Assembly: GCF_004402215.1 (NCBI RefSeq) | Contig: NZ_SOEZ01000006.1 | Coordinates: forward strand, 1-64,000 | From: Cryobacterium tagatosivorans | GTDB lineage: Bacteria; Actinomycetota; Actinomycetes; Actinomycetales; Microbacteriaceae | Direction of reading: 5' to 3' | Length of the DNA stretch: 64,000 nt | Shown: in pieces, positions 51,516-60,363 of the stretch | Layout: each line of letters starts with the position of its first letter | How positions within the stretch are numbered: position 1 is the first letter of the stretch | Notes under the pieces: model-generated | Databases searched by the model: none | What the model was told of the DNA's origin: nothing | The model's input: the letters and a program-made list of their open reading frames with translations, nothing else | Made by a program: the position numbers and the translations under genes

Positions 51516-53030
51516 TCACCGAGCATGGAACCGGGGCGCGTCGAAGAAATCGAGTTCGCACTGTGAGGAGTGGGCAAAGGCCGTTCTCATGGCCTCTCGC
51601 TCCTGCGCCGACGCCGCGCCGGCAGCCGCGTCGGTGAAGGCGACGGCCTGCCGGGTGGCGGCGGCGAAGCCCTCGTCGGCGTAGGTCTCGAGCCAGGTCG
51701 CGTAGGGGTGCACGCTGTCGTCCCCGCGCCCGAGGAACTGGGCGTGGAGCCGGTCGCCCACCTCCGCGTAGAGCCAGTAGCACGGCAGGATGGCCGCAAC
51801 CAGGACCGCGTAGCTGCCCTGCACGCTGGCGGCCAGCAGGTGGTCCAGGTAGCCCTTGGTGACGGGCCCGAGTTCCCGCGGCGCGGCGTGTTCACTCAGC
51901 CAGGTGCGGTGCAGGTCAGATTCGACTTCCAGGCACACCTGGGCGGAGTTGGCCCAGAACAGCTGGGCGGCCTCGGTCGGTGCGAGGGCGCTGGCCCTGG
52001 CCAGCACGCGCGAATAGGTGTTCAGGTAGAGGGCATCCTGGGCCAGGTAATAGGAAAAGTCCACTTCATCGAGGGTTCCATCGCCCAGCGCCTGGATGAA
52101 CGGGAGGTCAAAGATCGCCGTGCGGGTGTGTTCGATGTCCCGCCAGAGGGCCCGGCTGAATTCCTGGCCGACGGGGGGTGTCTCTGCGAAGAGCCGGTGG
52201 AAGTGGTGGATCGGCCCGTTGCCCGTGCCGACCTCGAGGTCGCCAGCATGAAGCAGGGCGTCGTGCAGCCAGGACTTGACCCGCGACAGGGAGTCGGCCC
52301 AGTCGCCGGTCCGCGCCTGCACCGTGGCGATCGCGGAAGACAGCGAACAGCCCGTGCCGTGGGTGTTGCTCGTCTCCACCCGGGGCGAGGCGAACTCCAC
52401 CACGGTGTCGGCCAGCAGCCCGTGCGTGTTTACCAGCGCGTCGGGGCACCTGGCGCCGGTGAGGTGCCCGCCCTTGACGAGCACGGTGGCCCCGGTCGCG
52501 GTCGACAGTCGCTTGCCCTGCTCGAGCGCCTCCGCCCAGTTCTGCGCCGGCGACTCCCCCAGCAACACGGCCAGCTCCGGCAGGTTCGGGGTGACCAGGT
52601 CGACCAGTGGCACCAGGTCGCGGAGCGCCTGCTCGGCGGAGGGCGCCAGGAGCCGGTCGCCGCTGGTGGCGACCATGACCGGGTCGAGCACGACCAGCGG
52701 GGGGCGGGTGGCCTCCAACCAAGACCGCACCTCCCGGATAACGTCGACGTCGCCCAGCATGCCGATCTTGACCGCATCGATGGTCACGTCGTCGCTGACC
52801 GCGTCCAGCTGCTGCCGCAGGAACTCCACCGGCGGTGTGTGCACGGCGCGAACCCCGCACGTGTTCTGCGCTACGAGTGCGGTGACCACGGCCATCCCGT
52901 AGCCGCCGTTCGCGGCGATGCTCTTCAGGTCGGCCTGGATGCCCGCGCCGCCGGTCGGGTCGGTCCCGGCGATACTGAGCACTCTCGGTGTGGCTCTCAA
53001 CTCGAGCCCTGATGCGGCGTGCGTGTTCAT
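51516..53030 (-). CDS. thiD: HMP/HMP-P kinase ThiD fused to TenA thiaminase II
   Basis: The 504-residue fusion has a ThiD ribokinase-like domain (about 15-265; LSIAGTDPTGGAGIQADLK, SNTHGTGCSLSSAIA anion hole). A TenA-like domain follows (about 285-504), with the conserved Cys in VAAILPCYWLYAEVGD and the SAQVCLEVES helix. ThiD makes HMP-PP. TenA salvages aminopyrimidines. The usual frame starts ATG 53039, but a riboswitch-embedded GAAGGG is then too close. ATG 53030 puts it 9 bases away and is chosen. A TPP riboswitch covers the 5' region. Confidence 0.92.
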   Translation of the reverse strand: MNTHAASGLELRATPRVLSIAGTDPTGGAGIQADLKSIAANGGYGMAVVTALVAQNTCGVRAVHTPPVEFLRQQLDAVSDDVTIDAVKIGMLGDVDVIREVRSWLEATRPPLVVLDPVMVATSGDRLLAPSAEQALRDLVPLVDLVTPNLPELAVLLGESPAQNWAEALEQGKRLSTATGATVLVKGGHLTGARCPDALVNTHGLLADTVVEFASPRVETSNTHGTGCSLSSAIATVQARTGDWADSLSRVKSWLHDALLHAGDLEVGTGNGPIHHFHRLFAETPPVGQEFSRALWRDIEHTRTAIFDLPFIQALGDGTLDEVDFSYYLAQDALYLNTYSRVLARASALAPTEAAQLFWANSAQVCLEVESDLHRTWLSEHAAPRELGPVTKGYLDHLLAASVQGSYAVLVAAILPCYWLYAEVGDRLHAQFLGRGDDSVHPYATWLETYADEGFAAATRQAVAFTDAAAGAASAQEREAMRTAFAHSSQCELDFFDAPRFHAR

Positions 53031-53039
53031 CTGCGACAT

Positions 53040-53113
53040 CCCTTCGCTAGTGCTAACTAGACAGGTTCAACGGGTTTCATCTCAGCTCCCGCGTCCGGCG
53101 GAGCACCCCGTGT
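53040..53113 (-). promoter_or_regulatory. TPP riboswitch (THI element) upstream of thiD-tenA
   Basis: On the minus strand the conserved THI elements appear in order: GGGGTGCTC, GCTGAGAT, ACCCGTTGAACCTG, the GTTAGCACTAGC hairpin and the closing GCGAAGGGA. The last contains the probable ribosome-binding site of thiD (ATG 53030), so TPP binding can hide it. This implies control of translation initiation by TPP. Confidence 0.93.
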
Positions 53114-53158
53114 CAATCAGGACAGCCTATAAGGTGCGTCCGGCGGGGCAGGTGCGCG

Positions 53159-55564
53159 TTACGGCCAGATGGCCTGAAGCAGAGTCGGGGTGGCGGCCAC
53201 GACGAGACCGAGGGCGAGCAGAGCGGAGTCGGCCGGCAGCCACGGGGCCGGTTCGGCCCAAGTGCGGCGCACGCCGGAGGCGCCGGCCGCGGCGAAGCCT
53301 CGGGCCTCCATGGCCACCGCCATCCGCCCGGCCTGTTGCAGCGCCTGGACCAGCAGGGCGAACGTCAGGGCCGCTGCCTGCCTGCCCCTGGCCGCCGGCG
53401 AGGCCCCGGGGTCCAGTCCACGCACGCGACGGATGCGCCGCAGCTGGTCCCACTGCCCGCCGAGCCCCTCGAACCGCTCGAGGGCGGCGACGGCGGCGAC
53501 AACGGGTCGCGCCGGCAATCGGAGCCGCTGCGCTAGGTGATCACCAATCGCGAACGGATCTGCGAAGCCCGCGAGCAGCACGCCGGGCAGCACGAAGAAG
53601 GCGACCCGCAGTCCGGCCGTCACGCCGACCAGCGGGTCCTGGCCGACGCTCAACAACCAGCTCGAAAATCCAACCGAGGCCACGGCGAGCAGCCCGGGCA
53701 GCAGCCGCATGGACGGACGGAGCCAGCCGAGGACCAGCGGGGCCAAAAGCAGCTCCAGCGCGACCCCGCCGAGGGCGGCACGGATGTCGGTGATCGCCAT
53801 TGCACCGATGATCAGGAGCAGGGATGACCCGAGCAGCGACAGCGGACCACAGCGCGCGGCAAGGCCGGGCCAGCGGGGCGGTGGCCGGCGGCCACCGGCT
53901 GCGGATGCGGCATCGACTGCGGCTGCGGCACCGGCACCGGCTAGGGCACCGGAAGCTCCTGGCGCGGTCGCCGTCGCCTGGGTCACCCGGCCGTCGTCGA
54001 GGTGGATCAGCCTGTCGGCCAGGCCGATCAGCAGCGGATCGTGGGTGGCGACGACCACTGCGACGCCTGCGGCCTTGGCCGACACGATCAGCCCGGCCAC
54101 GGCCGCCCACGTCAGGCGGTCCTGGCCGACCGTCGGCTCGTCCAGCACGAGCACGGATGGCCCGTGCGCGATCGCCCCGGCGAGCGCCAGGCGTCGGAGT
54201 TCGCCGCCGGAGAGCTCGTGCGGATCGGCGTCCCGCAGCGTCGACAAGCCGAGCGCCTCGATGAGGCCGTCGGCCCGCCGCACCGACGCCTGTTCGTCCA
54301 GGCCGAGCGCCCGGCTCGTGCTGAGCACATCATCCAGGACCGTGCGTGCAACCACGGCGAGCTCGGCCTGCTGGGGCACCCAGCCGACGCGGCGAGCGAG
54401 GTCCGTCGTCGACCACCGCGCCGGACACGGGCCGGCGCCGGCGGCGAACTCGCGGCTCGCGTTCACCTCACCTGAGGACGGCAGCTCGAGTCCGGCGAGC
54501 AGCGCCGTTAGCGTTGATTTGCCGGCGCCGCTCGCCCCAATGACGGCCAGCACCTCGCCTGAGCGCACGCTGGCGTCCACGTGAGACAACGCCTGCCGGG
54601 TAGCCGGCCGACCCTCACGTCCGGTCGACGCGAGCCCGGCGCGCGGGCCGCGCACAACACTGACGCTATCCGCGGTGATCATGACCGAGCCGGTGGGCCC
54701 GCCGGGGTCGGCAGGGGTGCACAGGGCGGCAGCAAGCTCCCGGGGAACCGGGGCCGGGATTCCCGGAGCCCAGATGCCCTGCTCGGCCAGGAACGCGGCG
54801 TTCTCGTGCAACGTCTCCACTACCGTGCCGTTGGCGCAGATTCGTCCGCCGGCGTCCAGGATGATCACCGCATCGACCTCGTCGAGCCACGGGTCGACGT
54901 GGTGTTCGACCAGCACCATCGTGGCGCCGGACTCACGGCCCGCGGACCAGATCGCTTCCCGCACCGCGGCCGCGGCCGATCGGTCCAGCATCGATGTGGG
55001 TTCGTCGAGCAGCACGAGCCGCGGCCCCAGGGCGAGCACTCCGGCGAGGGCGAGGCGCTGCGCCTCCCCACCGGAAACCCCGTCCACGGGATGCTCGAGG
55101 CCGTACGGAAACTCGACGGCTGCCAGCGCCGCCCGCACCTCGGCCCAGATCCGCTCCCGGGGCAGACCGAGGTTCTCAGGGCCGAACGCCACATCGCGCC
55201 CGACGTGACGGGCGACCATGGCGTCGGCCGGATCCTGCACGAGCAGGCCGACCGCGCTCCCGCTTTCGTGGGTGTCACGCCCGTCGACGGCCACGGATCC
55301 GGCAAGGTCGCCGGACTGCGTCGTGGTGAGCACCCCGGCGAGCGCGCGGAGCAGGGTCGACTTGCCGGAGCCGCTGGGGCCGACCAACAGGATCCGCTCG
55401 CCCGGTTCGACCCGGAGGGTCACCTCGTTCAGAACCGGGTGCTCACGCCCGAAGGGACGCCAGGTCAGCTCAAGTACCTCGACCAGCGCGCCGTCCGTGC
55501 GCGGCGACCGAGGTGCTCGAAATGCGACGGGCGCGGGCCCGTCAGCGGGTCGCGCGCGACTCAC
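53159..55564 (-). CDS. fused ECF transporter: two ATPase domains plus T component (YkoD-YkoC-like)
   Basis: The 801-residue protein joins three ECF modules. ABC domain 1 (about 25-270) has Walker A GPSGSGKSTL at 62-72, signature VSGGEAQRLALAG and Walker B VLLDEPTS. ABC domain 2 (about 290-540) has GASGAGKSTL, LSGGELRRLALAG and VLDEPTVGQD. A hydrophobic T-component (EcfT/YkoC-like) fills the last 230 residues. In other species YkoD and YkoC are separate proteins. It powers import with the S component encoded upstream, for HMP or thiamine by context. GTG 55564 is the best start, with GGAAG upstream. Confidence 0.88.
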   Translation of the reverse strand: MSRARPADGPAPVAFRAPRSPRTDGALVEVLELTWRPFGREHPVLNEVTLRVEPGERILLVGPSGSGKSTLLRALAGVLTTTQSGDLAGSVAVDGRDTHESGSAVGLLVQDPADAMVARHVGRDVAFGPENLGLPRERIWAEVRAALAAVEFPYGLEHPVDGVSGGEAQRLALAGVLALGPRLVLLDEPTSMLDRSAAAAVREAIWSAGRESGATMVLVEHHVDPWLDEVDAVIILDAGGRICANGTVVETLHENAAFLAEQGIWAPGIPAPVPRELAAALCTPADPGGPTGSVMITADSVSVVRGPRAGLASTGREGRPATRQALSHVDASVRSGEVLAVIGASGAGKSTLTALLAGLELPSSGEVNASREFAAGAGPCPARWSTTDLARRVGWVPQQAELAVVARTVLDDVLSTSRALGLDEQASVRRADGLIEALGLSTLRDADPHELSGGELRRLALAGAIAHGPSVLVLDEPTVGQDRLTWAAVAGLIVSAKAAGVAVVVATHDPLLIGLADRLIHLDDGRVTQATATAPGASGALAGAGAAAAVDAASAAGGRRPPPRWPGLAARCGPLSLLGSSLLLIIGAMAITDIRAALGGVALELLLAPLVLGWLRPSMRLLPGLLAVASVGFSSWLLSVGQDPLVGVTAGLRVAFFVLPGVLLAGFADPFAIGDHLAQRLRLPARPVVAAVAALERFEGLGGQWDQLRRIRRVRGLDPGASPAARGRQAAALTFALLVQALQQAGRMAVAMEARGFAAAGASGVRRTWAEPAPWLPADSALLALGLVVAATPTLLQAIWP

Positions 55565-56001
55565 GGACTTCCAGGCCGGCCGGGAAGGCATTGAGGGCAC
55601 CGGAGCGGGCGAGAGCCCGCACGAGCGCCAGGCCGCCGAGGCCCGCAATCACAGCGCCGGACGCGACACCGCAGGCGAGGCAGCAGCTCGATATTGGCCG
55701 CGACGAGCTCGGTGAAGAGCGCGGCGCCGGGGCGCCGGATGAGCAGCCCGCCCACGACGGCAGGGATCAGCCAGACGCCGAGCGCCAGCTCACTCGCCGG
55801 CGGAAAACCGACCGTCATGGCGCTGACCAGCGGATAGACAAATGTGTCGAATCCCCAGAACACCACACCGAACGCCACTGCGAGCATGGCGGCGGTGATC
55901 AGGTCTACTCCACGCCAGGCGGTCAACCGGCCGGAGGCGAGGATGGTGCTGGGTACGGCGGACCGCGTCGCGGCCCGCACCGTCGTGTGTTGCGTGGTCA
56001 T
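55542..56001 (-). pseudogene. ykoE: ykoE-like ECF S component with internal deletion and frameshift
   Basis: ATG 56001 opens a normal YkoE start (helices RGVDLITAAMLAVAFGVVFW and ELALGVWLIPAVVGGLL, up to GAALFTELVAANIELL). Immediately after, the frame runs into unrelated Arg- and Cys-rich residues and stops at 55561. The expected C-terminal end, ACGVASGAVIAGLGG through LARSGALNAFPAGLE, continues in the next frame to 55542. About 65-70 central residues of the family are missing, so roughly 200 bases were lost near 55680 with a frame change. HMP-type substrate binding is most likely lost. A TPP riboswitch still precedes the gene. An assembly collapse should be ruled out. Confidence 0.78.
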
Positions 56002-56111
56002 GTGATTCCTGTTCCCGTGGATTCCGATGGATACCGCGGGGACGTTCCCTCATGCCGCGCTCGCCCGGGTGAACCCGGCGGGGCGCAGCAGAAAGGCTCG
56101 TGAGATTTCCC

Positions 56112-56196
56112 GACTCCCTTCGCCGGTGCTAACCGGAGCAGGTTCGAGGGTCTGCGGCTTCCCGCACTCTCAGCGCAGTGAAGCGCTCCCCTGTCG
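56112..56196 (-). promoter_or_regulatory. TPP riboswitch upstream of the ECF transporter genes
   Basis: The minus strand reads ACAGGGGAGCGC...GCTGAGAGTGCG, then GACCCTCGAACCTG, CTCCGGTTAGCACCGG and GCGAAGGGA, a full THI box. It is 111 bases from the ykoE start. In that gap a GCCGGGT/ACCCGGGC hairpin may act as an expression platform, and there is no T-run after it. Confidence 0.92.
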
Positions 56197-56201
56197 TTCA
56201 C

Positions 56202-56564
56202 CGATGATGCTACATGGGCACGCGCCCGACGGGACCGGTCGTGCGGCGCATTTCACTTTGTGACGAGCGCGAGTGAGCCGCACCCTCGAGCGTGCGGATC
56301 GACGGAAATTGCGCCATTGGACAGCACAGATCGATGGGAATCGCTCGTCGAACAGCACGCTCATCGAATTTCGTGAACTCGATCGCTGAAAAAGCTGAAC
56401 TCCCCGGTGCGGGTAGTTCACGAAATTCCGAATCCACAGTGGTGGCGCGGTGTGGACGACCGCGCCAGAATTACTTTTCCATCACAACGCCTATTTAATT
56501 CCATGCGAGCAACCGGTTCTTCGCCCTTTAACTCAGGCCAGGCCGTTCACAACGTCCTTGGGAG
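56202..56564. other. gap without a supported gene, containing a long-spaced inverted repeat
   Basis: In this 363-base gap several short frames are open on both strands, but they look random. The notable signal is a perfect 14-bp inverted repeat: GAATTTCGTGAACT at 56366-56379 and its complement at 56415-56428, with 35 bases between. A shorter repeat, GAGCGTGC at 56288 and GCACGCTC at 56355, is nested beside it. The right end stands 136 bases before the tautomerase stop. Function is unknown. Confidence 0.55.
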
Positions 56565-56759
56565 TTACAGCGAGAGCTTTCGCTCCCCACCGAACGACCA
56601 GTGGCTTCGAGGCACACCCTCGACTACTACCCAGGTGTTCTCTCGTGAGCTCTCACCGCACACCGACACCACAGCTTCGGTCACCGCCGATGTCAGCCGG
56701 CCCGCAAACTCATCATCCGACAAACGGTCTTCGAAGACCTTCACAGTCACGAACGGCAT
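56565..56759 (-). CDS. 4-oxalocrotonate tautomerase-family protein
   Basis: The 64-residue protein starts Met-Pro-Phe-Val-Thr-Val, giving the catalytic N-terminal Pro after Met removal. It ends with HWSFGGE, similar to the HWGxGG end of 4-OT family proteins. Conserved FAGRLTSAVTEAVV helix and ENTWVVVEGVP strand are present. It catalyses keto-enol isomerisation on unknown 2-oxo acids. It is the last gene of the pxp-type operon, 49 bases after pxpC, so it may process a ring-opened product. Confidence 0.83.
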   Translation of the reverse strand: MPFVTVKVFEDRLSDDEFAGRLTSAVTEAVVSVCGESSRENTWVVVEGVPRSHWSFGGERKLSL

Positions 56760-56808
56760 TGTCTTTCTCCTTCAGTATTGCGGCAAGGCAGAATCGGGGG
56801 CAGCCGAC

Positions 56809-57774
56809 CTACGACCAGATCTTCGCGACCTGCGCAGCGTGTTCGTGCCGGGCCTCAAGCGCCTGATCCATCGTGACGGCCACGAAGCGCGTCTTTGTGC
56901 CCGGCGCACACCGCGCCACAAGATCCATGTCGGTTGAAATCACGGTGGCGACCATCGCGTAGCCTCCGCCCGACACCGCGTCGCGGTGCAGGATGATCGG
57001 CTGGGTACCGCCCGGAATCTGGATCGAACCCACCGCATACCCGGCATCCACAATGTTCGACGGGTCCTGGCCGGCGCCGAACGGCTGTTCGCGCTCCCGC
57101 CACTGGACACCCGGGCCGCTGTAGCGCAGACCCATCCGGTCGGCAACCGGGGTCAGTGTCCACTCGGCGTTCAAGAGGTTGTCGATCCCCTCCGGGGAGA
57201 GGTGGTGCTCATAGAGACCGAGCATGACGCGCACGCTCACATCGCGCGAGAAGACCGGCCGGTCTTCCTCTGCAATCGTTGACAAAACGGGCAACCCATT
57301 GTCAATCGGCGCACCCACGGGCAGCACGTCATCGGCGGCGAGCGCCCTGCCCTCAAATCCGCCGATTGCCCCAATCGGGTAGGTGGAGCGCGACCCGAGT
57401 ACCGATGGCACATCTATGCCGCCGTGCACGGCAATGAAGTATTTCGTGCCGCCTTGAATCACGCCGAACCGCAGCTCGTCTCCTGCCGCAAGCGCCAGGC
57501 GTGCGTACTGGGGGGCAGGCATGCCGTTGATGAACACGTCGACGGGCGCGCCCGTGACGGCAACTATGGCATCCGTCGTCGTCACAACCCTCGGGCCGAT
57601 GTAGGTGCACTCGAGCACGGCCTCTGCAGGGGTATTGCCAACGAGGCGGTTACCGAGAGATGCGGAGTACTGGTCCATGGCCCCGCCCTGGGGGATCCCG
57701 TACCGGTAATAACCGATCCGGCCCTGGTCCTGAACTGTGGTGGAGAGGCCTGGCTCTCGAATTTCAAATGCCAT
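56809..57774 (-). CDS. pxpC: 5-oxoprolinase subunit C / biotin-dependent carboxyltransferase family (PxpC)
   Basis: The 321-residue protein has the PxpC/allophanate hydrolase subunit 2 signatures: an N-terminal REPGLSTTVQDQGRIGYYRYGIP, then AVLECTYIGP and the late GGTQPIILHRDAVSGGGYAMVATV block. With PxpB and PxpA it opens 5-oxoproline to glutamate with ATP, or an analogous ring. The frame reaches 57837, but ATG 57774 (MAFEIREPG) fits the family. It overlaps pxpB by 11 bases. Confidence 0.87.
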   Translation of the reverse strand: MAFEIREPGLSTTVQDQGRIGYYRYGIPQGGAMDQYSASLGNRLVGNTPAEAVLECTYIGPRVVTTTDAIVAVTGAPVDVFINGMPAPQYARLALAAGDELRFGVIQGGTKYFIAVHGGIDVPSVLGSRSTYPIGAIGGFEGRALAADDVLPVGAPIDNGLPVLSTIAEEDRPVFSRDVSVRVMLGLYEHHLSPEGIDNLLNAEWTLTPVADRMGLRYSGPGVQWREREQPFGAGQDPSNIVDAGYAVGSIQIPGGTQPIILHRDAVSGGGYAMVATVISTDMDLVARCAPGTKTRFVAVTMDQALEARHEHAAQVAKIWS

Positions 57775-58657
57775 TGAGCGCCTCCAGAAGCGTCGCCTTG
57801 TAGCCTTCGGGGTCAGCGAGTGCCGCTGCCAGATCAAACGAAACCGGCGCCTGCCGATAGGTGAATGTGCCCGCCTCGACTTCGGCTTGAATGCGCTTGT
57901 ATTCGGCCTCGTCGACTGGCTTGAACTTCACGATGTCGCCGGGCTTGAAGAAGACCATGAAGTCCGCGAAGTCTGCCAGCTCCTGACCCGGGTCGAAGAT
58001 GGGAGCGGCGGCAACACCGAACATCTGGTATCCGCCCGCGCCACGCACCGAGTAGATGCAGCTGAAGCATCCGCCGTGACCGATCGTCAGGGCGGGGGTA
58101 TCGGTGCGGGGGCTGAGGTATTTTGGCACCTCGAGCTGGTGCTCGCGGTCGACGAGCTGATAGAGGAACGGCAGACCGGCCACGAAACCAACCATGGAAA
58201 CGAGCCAGGGCGATTCGTGGTGCCGCTTGATGAATTCGGCGGCGTCGGCAAGATTGTTCACTTCGGCGGCATAGTCGAGGTCGTTGCCCTCGGGTCGCTG
58301 GTGGTAGCCGGCACGAAAGCGCGCACCGGTCTCGTTCGTGTACGGGTCGTTGTACCAAACGGGAATTTCAACGATGCGGGTTTCCAGCACTTGCCTGGTG
58401 GATGCACGCACCTCTGCCTCGAGAGAACGCGCCACCTGTTCGAGCTCGGCGGGTGGGAGCGTATCCGGGTTGAAGCGGATCAGGAGTGACGCATTTGCGG
58501 GGCAGATGTCGATGACCCCGTCCAGCGCCTTCGCTTCGAGTGCGTTCGCGATGCTGTTCGAGATGAAGTTGGCCTCGAGAGACATCCCTTCCGCGATCTC
58601 AATGAAGAGGAACTCGTCGCCGCCCCACGTGTAGCGCGCCTGGGATTGTTGCGTCAT
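57764..58657 (-). CDS. pxpB: 5-oxoprolinase subunit B / allophanate hydrolase subunit 1 family (PxpB)
   Basis: The 297-residue protein has the family's IPVWYNDPYTNETG, a LVSMVGFVAGLPFLYQLV segment and the GHGGCFSCIYSVRGAGGYQMFG block. It is about 60 residues longer than typical PxpB, with extra N-terminal sequence. It pairs with PxpC (11-base overlap) and follows the biotin carboxylase gene (4-base overlap). Together with pxpA and pxpC the operon should hydrolyse 5-oxoproline or a related lactam. Confidence 0.85.
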   Translation of the reverse strand: MTQQSQARYTWGGDEFLFIEIAEGMSLEANFISNSIANALEAKALDGVIDICPANASLLIRFNPDTLPPAELEQVARSLEAEVRASTRQVLETRIVEIPVWYNDPYTNETGARFRAGYHQRPEGNDLDYAAEVNNLADAAEFIKRHHESPWLVSMVGFVAGLPFLYQLVDREHQLEVPKYLSPRTDTPALTIGHGGCFSCIYSVRGAGGYQMFGVAAAPIFDPGQELADFADFMVFFKPGDIVKFKPVDEAEYKRIQAEVEAGTFTYRQAPVSFDLAAALADPEGYKATLLEALNGI

Positions 58658-60009
58658 GCGGGTACTCCCAACAAGTCGGGTACGGATTCGATGTAAGCGG
58701 TGTGGTGGGTGACCTGACGGAAGTCATCGAGTGCGACGAGCGTGCGCAACAGTCCTGCGGTGGTTTTGACACCCTCGATGCGCGCCTCGCCGAGAACGCG
58801 TTCGGCCCGCGAAATCGCCAGGTCGCGGGTGGGCGCCCACACGATGATTTTGCCCAGCAGCGAGTCGTAGAAGGGGGCCACGGCGTTGCCTGCGATGAAG
58901 CCGAAGTCGACTCGCACCCCTGGACCACCTGGCAGGTGGAGGGAGGAGATCACTCCAGGACTGGGCATGAAGTTGTTGCTGGGGTCTTCGGCGTTGATTC
59001 GGAACTCAAGCGCGTGCCCGGTGAAGGCGACGTCCTCCTGCGAGTAACCCAGCTTCTCACCGGAGGCGATGCGCAGCTGCTCGCGCACGAGGTCGATGCC
59101 CGTGATCGCCTCGGTGATGGGGTGCTCGACCTGAAGCCGTGTGTTCATCTCAATGAACGCCACTTCCTCTGTCTCGGGATCGTAGAGGAACTCGACCGTC
59201 CCGGCGCCGACGTAGGAGGTCTGACGCGCAAGGTCAACAGACGAGTCCCGCATCAGCTGACGCACATGGTCCGGCAGCCCGGGCGCCGGAGCCTCTTCGA
59301 GCACTTTCTGCTGGCGGCGCTGCATGGAGCAGTCGCGGTCACCCAGGTGCACATAGTTTTCCCCGTCACCAAAAATCTGCACCTCAACGTGGCGGGCTTT
59401 CGTGACAAAAAGTTCGAAATAGACGTCTGACGAGTTGAATGCGGCGAGCGCCTCCGCCTGCGCGATTCCGACCGTGGAAACGAGGTCGGCGGGGCTTGCG
59501 ACCAGGCGGATCCCCCGGCCACCACCACCGGCGGACGCCTTGACGACCAGCGGGTACCCAATTCCGGCAGCGATGCTGACAATGTCGTCGTCGTCGCGGA
59601 GCGCCCCCTCCGTGCCGCGCAGCGTGGGAACGCCGGCGTCGATCGCCGCTTGGCGGGCCCGGGACTTATCGCCCATGAGTTCGATGGATTCCGGTGACGG
59701 GCCGACCCAGGTGATTCCGGCTGCGATGACCTTGCGGGCGAATGCCGCATTCTCCGAGAGGAAGCCGTAGCCGGGATGCAGCGCGTCGGCGCCACTCTCA
59801 ATGGCTGCCTTGAGGACGGCGTCCTGGTTTAGATAGCTGAGGCTGGCAGGCGCCGGTCCAATGACGATGACTTCGTCGGCGAGTTCGGCGGCGTATGACG
59901 TCTTGTCGGCCTCGCTGACGACGGCGACGACGACGATGCCCATTTCATGGGCGGTGCGGATGATGCGGACCGCGATCTCGCCGCGGTTGGCTACGAGCAG
60001 TTTCTTCAT
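58654..60009 (-). CDS. biotin carboxylase (AccC-like) of the pxp operon
   Basis: The 451-residue protein is a full biotin carboxylase: KKLLVANRGEIAVRIIRTA start, ATP-grasp with VVKASAGGGGRGIRLV, FIEMNTRLQVEHPITE active-site block and a C-terminal biotin-carboxylase domain (EFRINAEDPS). It charges the carrier encoded 34 bases upstream. In such pxp clusters these subunits serve a carboxylation step that is not part of canonical 5-oxoprolinase, so the true substrate may be another lactam or amide. Overlap with pxpB is 4 bases. Confidence 0.88.
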   Translation of the reverse strand: MKKLLVANRGEIAVRIIRTAHEMGIVVVAVVSEADKTSYAAELADEVIVIGPAPASLSYLNQDAVLKAAIESGADALHPGYGFLSENAAFARKVIAAGITWVGPSPESIELMGDKSRARQAAIDAGVPTLRGTEGALRDDDDIVSIAAGIGYPLVVKASAGGGGRGIRLVASPADLVSTVGIAQAEALAAFNSSDVYFELFVTKARHVEVQIFGDGENYVHLGDRDCSMQRRQQKVLEEAPAPGLPDHVRQLMRDSSVDLARQTSYVGAGTVEFLYDPETEEVAFIEMNTRLQVEHPITEAITGIDLVREQLRIASGEKLGYSQEDVAFTGHALEFRINAEDPSNNFMPSPGVISSLHLPGGPGVRVDFGFIAGNAVAPFYDSLLGKIIVWAPTRDLAISRAERVLGEARIEGVKTTAGLLRTLVALDDFRQVTHHTAYIESVPDLLGVPA

Positions 60010-60043
60010 GAAGTAATCCCGTGATTAGGGTGCATCGTTGGCA

Positions 60044-60280
60044 CTAGTTGGTCACGGCGATGACGTCACCGGGGTTGACCATGCCGAAGTCTTCAATTTC
60101 AAACCTCGTGAGGATGCCGGCGGTCTCGGCGCGCACCTCGCTGAACTGCTTCATGATCTCGATGAGGCCAATGGTCTGGCCCGCCTCGACGGTGTCACCT
60201 TCGTTCACGTAGGGGTCTTTGCCGGGGCCGGGCTTGCGGTAGAAAATACCGGGCAGCGGGGAGATGATGTTCTCGCTCAT
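60044..60280 (-). CDS. biotin carboxyl carrier protein with Glu-Ile-Met-Lys site
   Basis: The 78-residue biotinyl domain has PLPGIFYRKPGPGKDPYVNEGDTVEAGQ and the biotin Lys44 in EIMKQFSEV. The usual site is A/V-M-K-M. Here it is E-I-M-K-Q. It keeps the Met-Lys pair, so biotinylation is likely but may be specialised. It is too short to have the N-terminal part of AccB, and acts as a separate carrier for the adjacent biotin carboxylase. Confidence 0.87.
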   Translation of the reverse strand: MSENIISPLPGIFYRKPGPGKDPYVNEGDTVEAGQTIGLIEIMKQFSEVRAETAGILTRFEIEDFGMVNPGDVIAVTN

Positions 60281-60363
60281 GGGCTCTCTTTCATTGGGAG
60301 ATCTTGGGTGGCACAGACGCGGTCCGCGCTTCGCGTGCGGTGGGTCCAGGTGGGTTCAGGCAG

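Noticed and set aside
56292-56498. 68-residue plus-strand frame and similar minus-strand frames in the gap after the TPP riboswitch
   Set aside because: No ribosome-binding site, random composition, and crossed by the inverted repeat. Reported as a gap.
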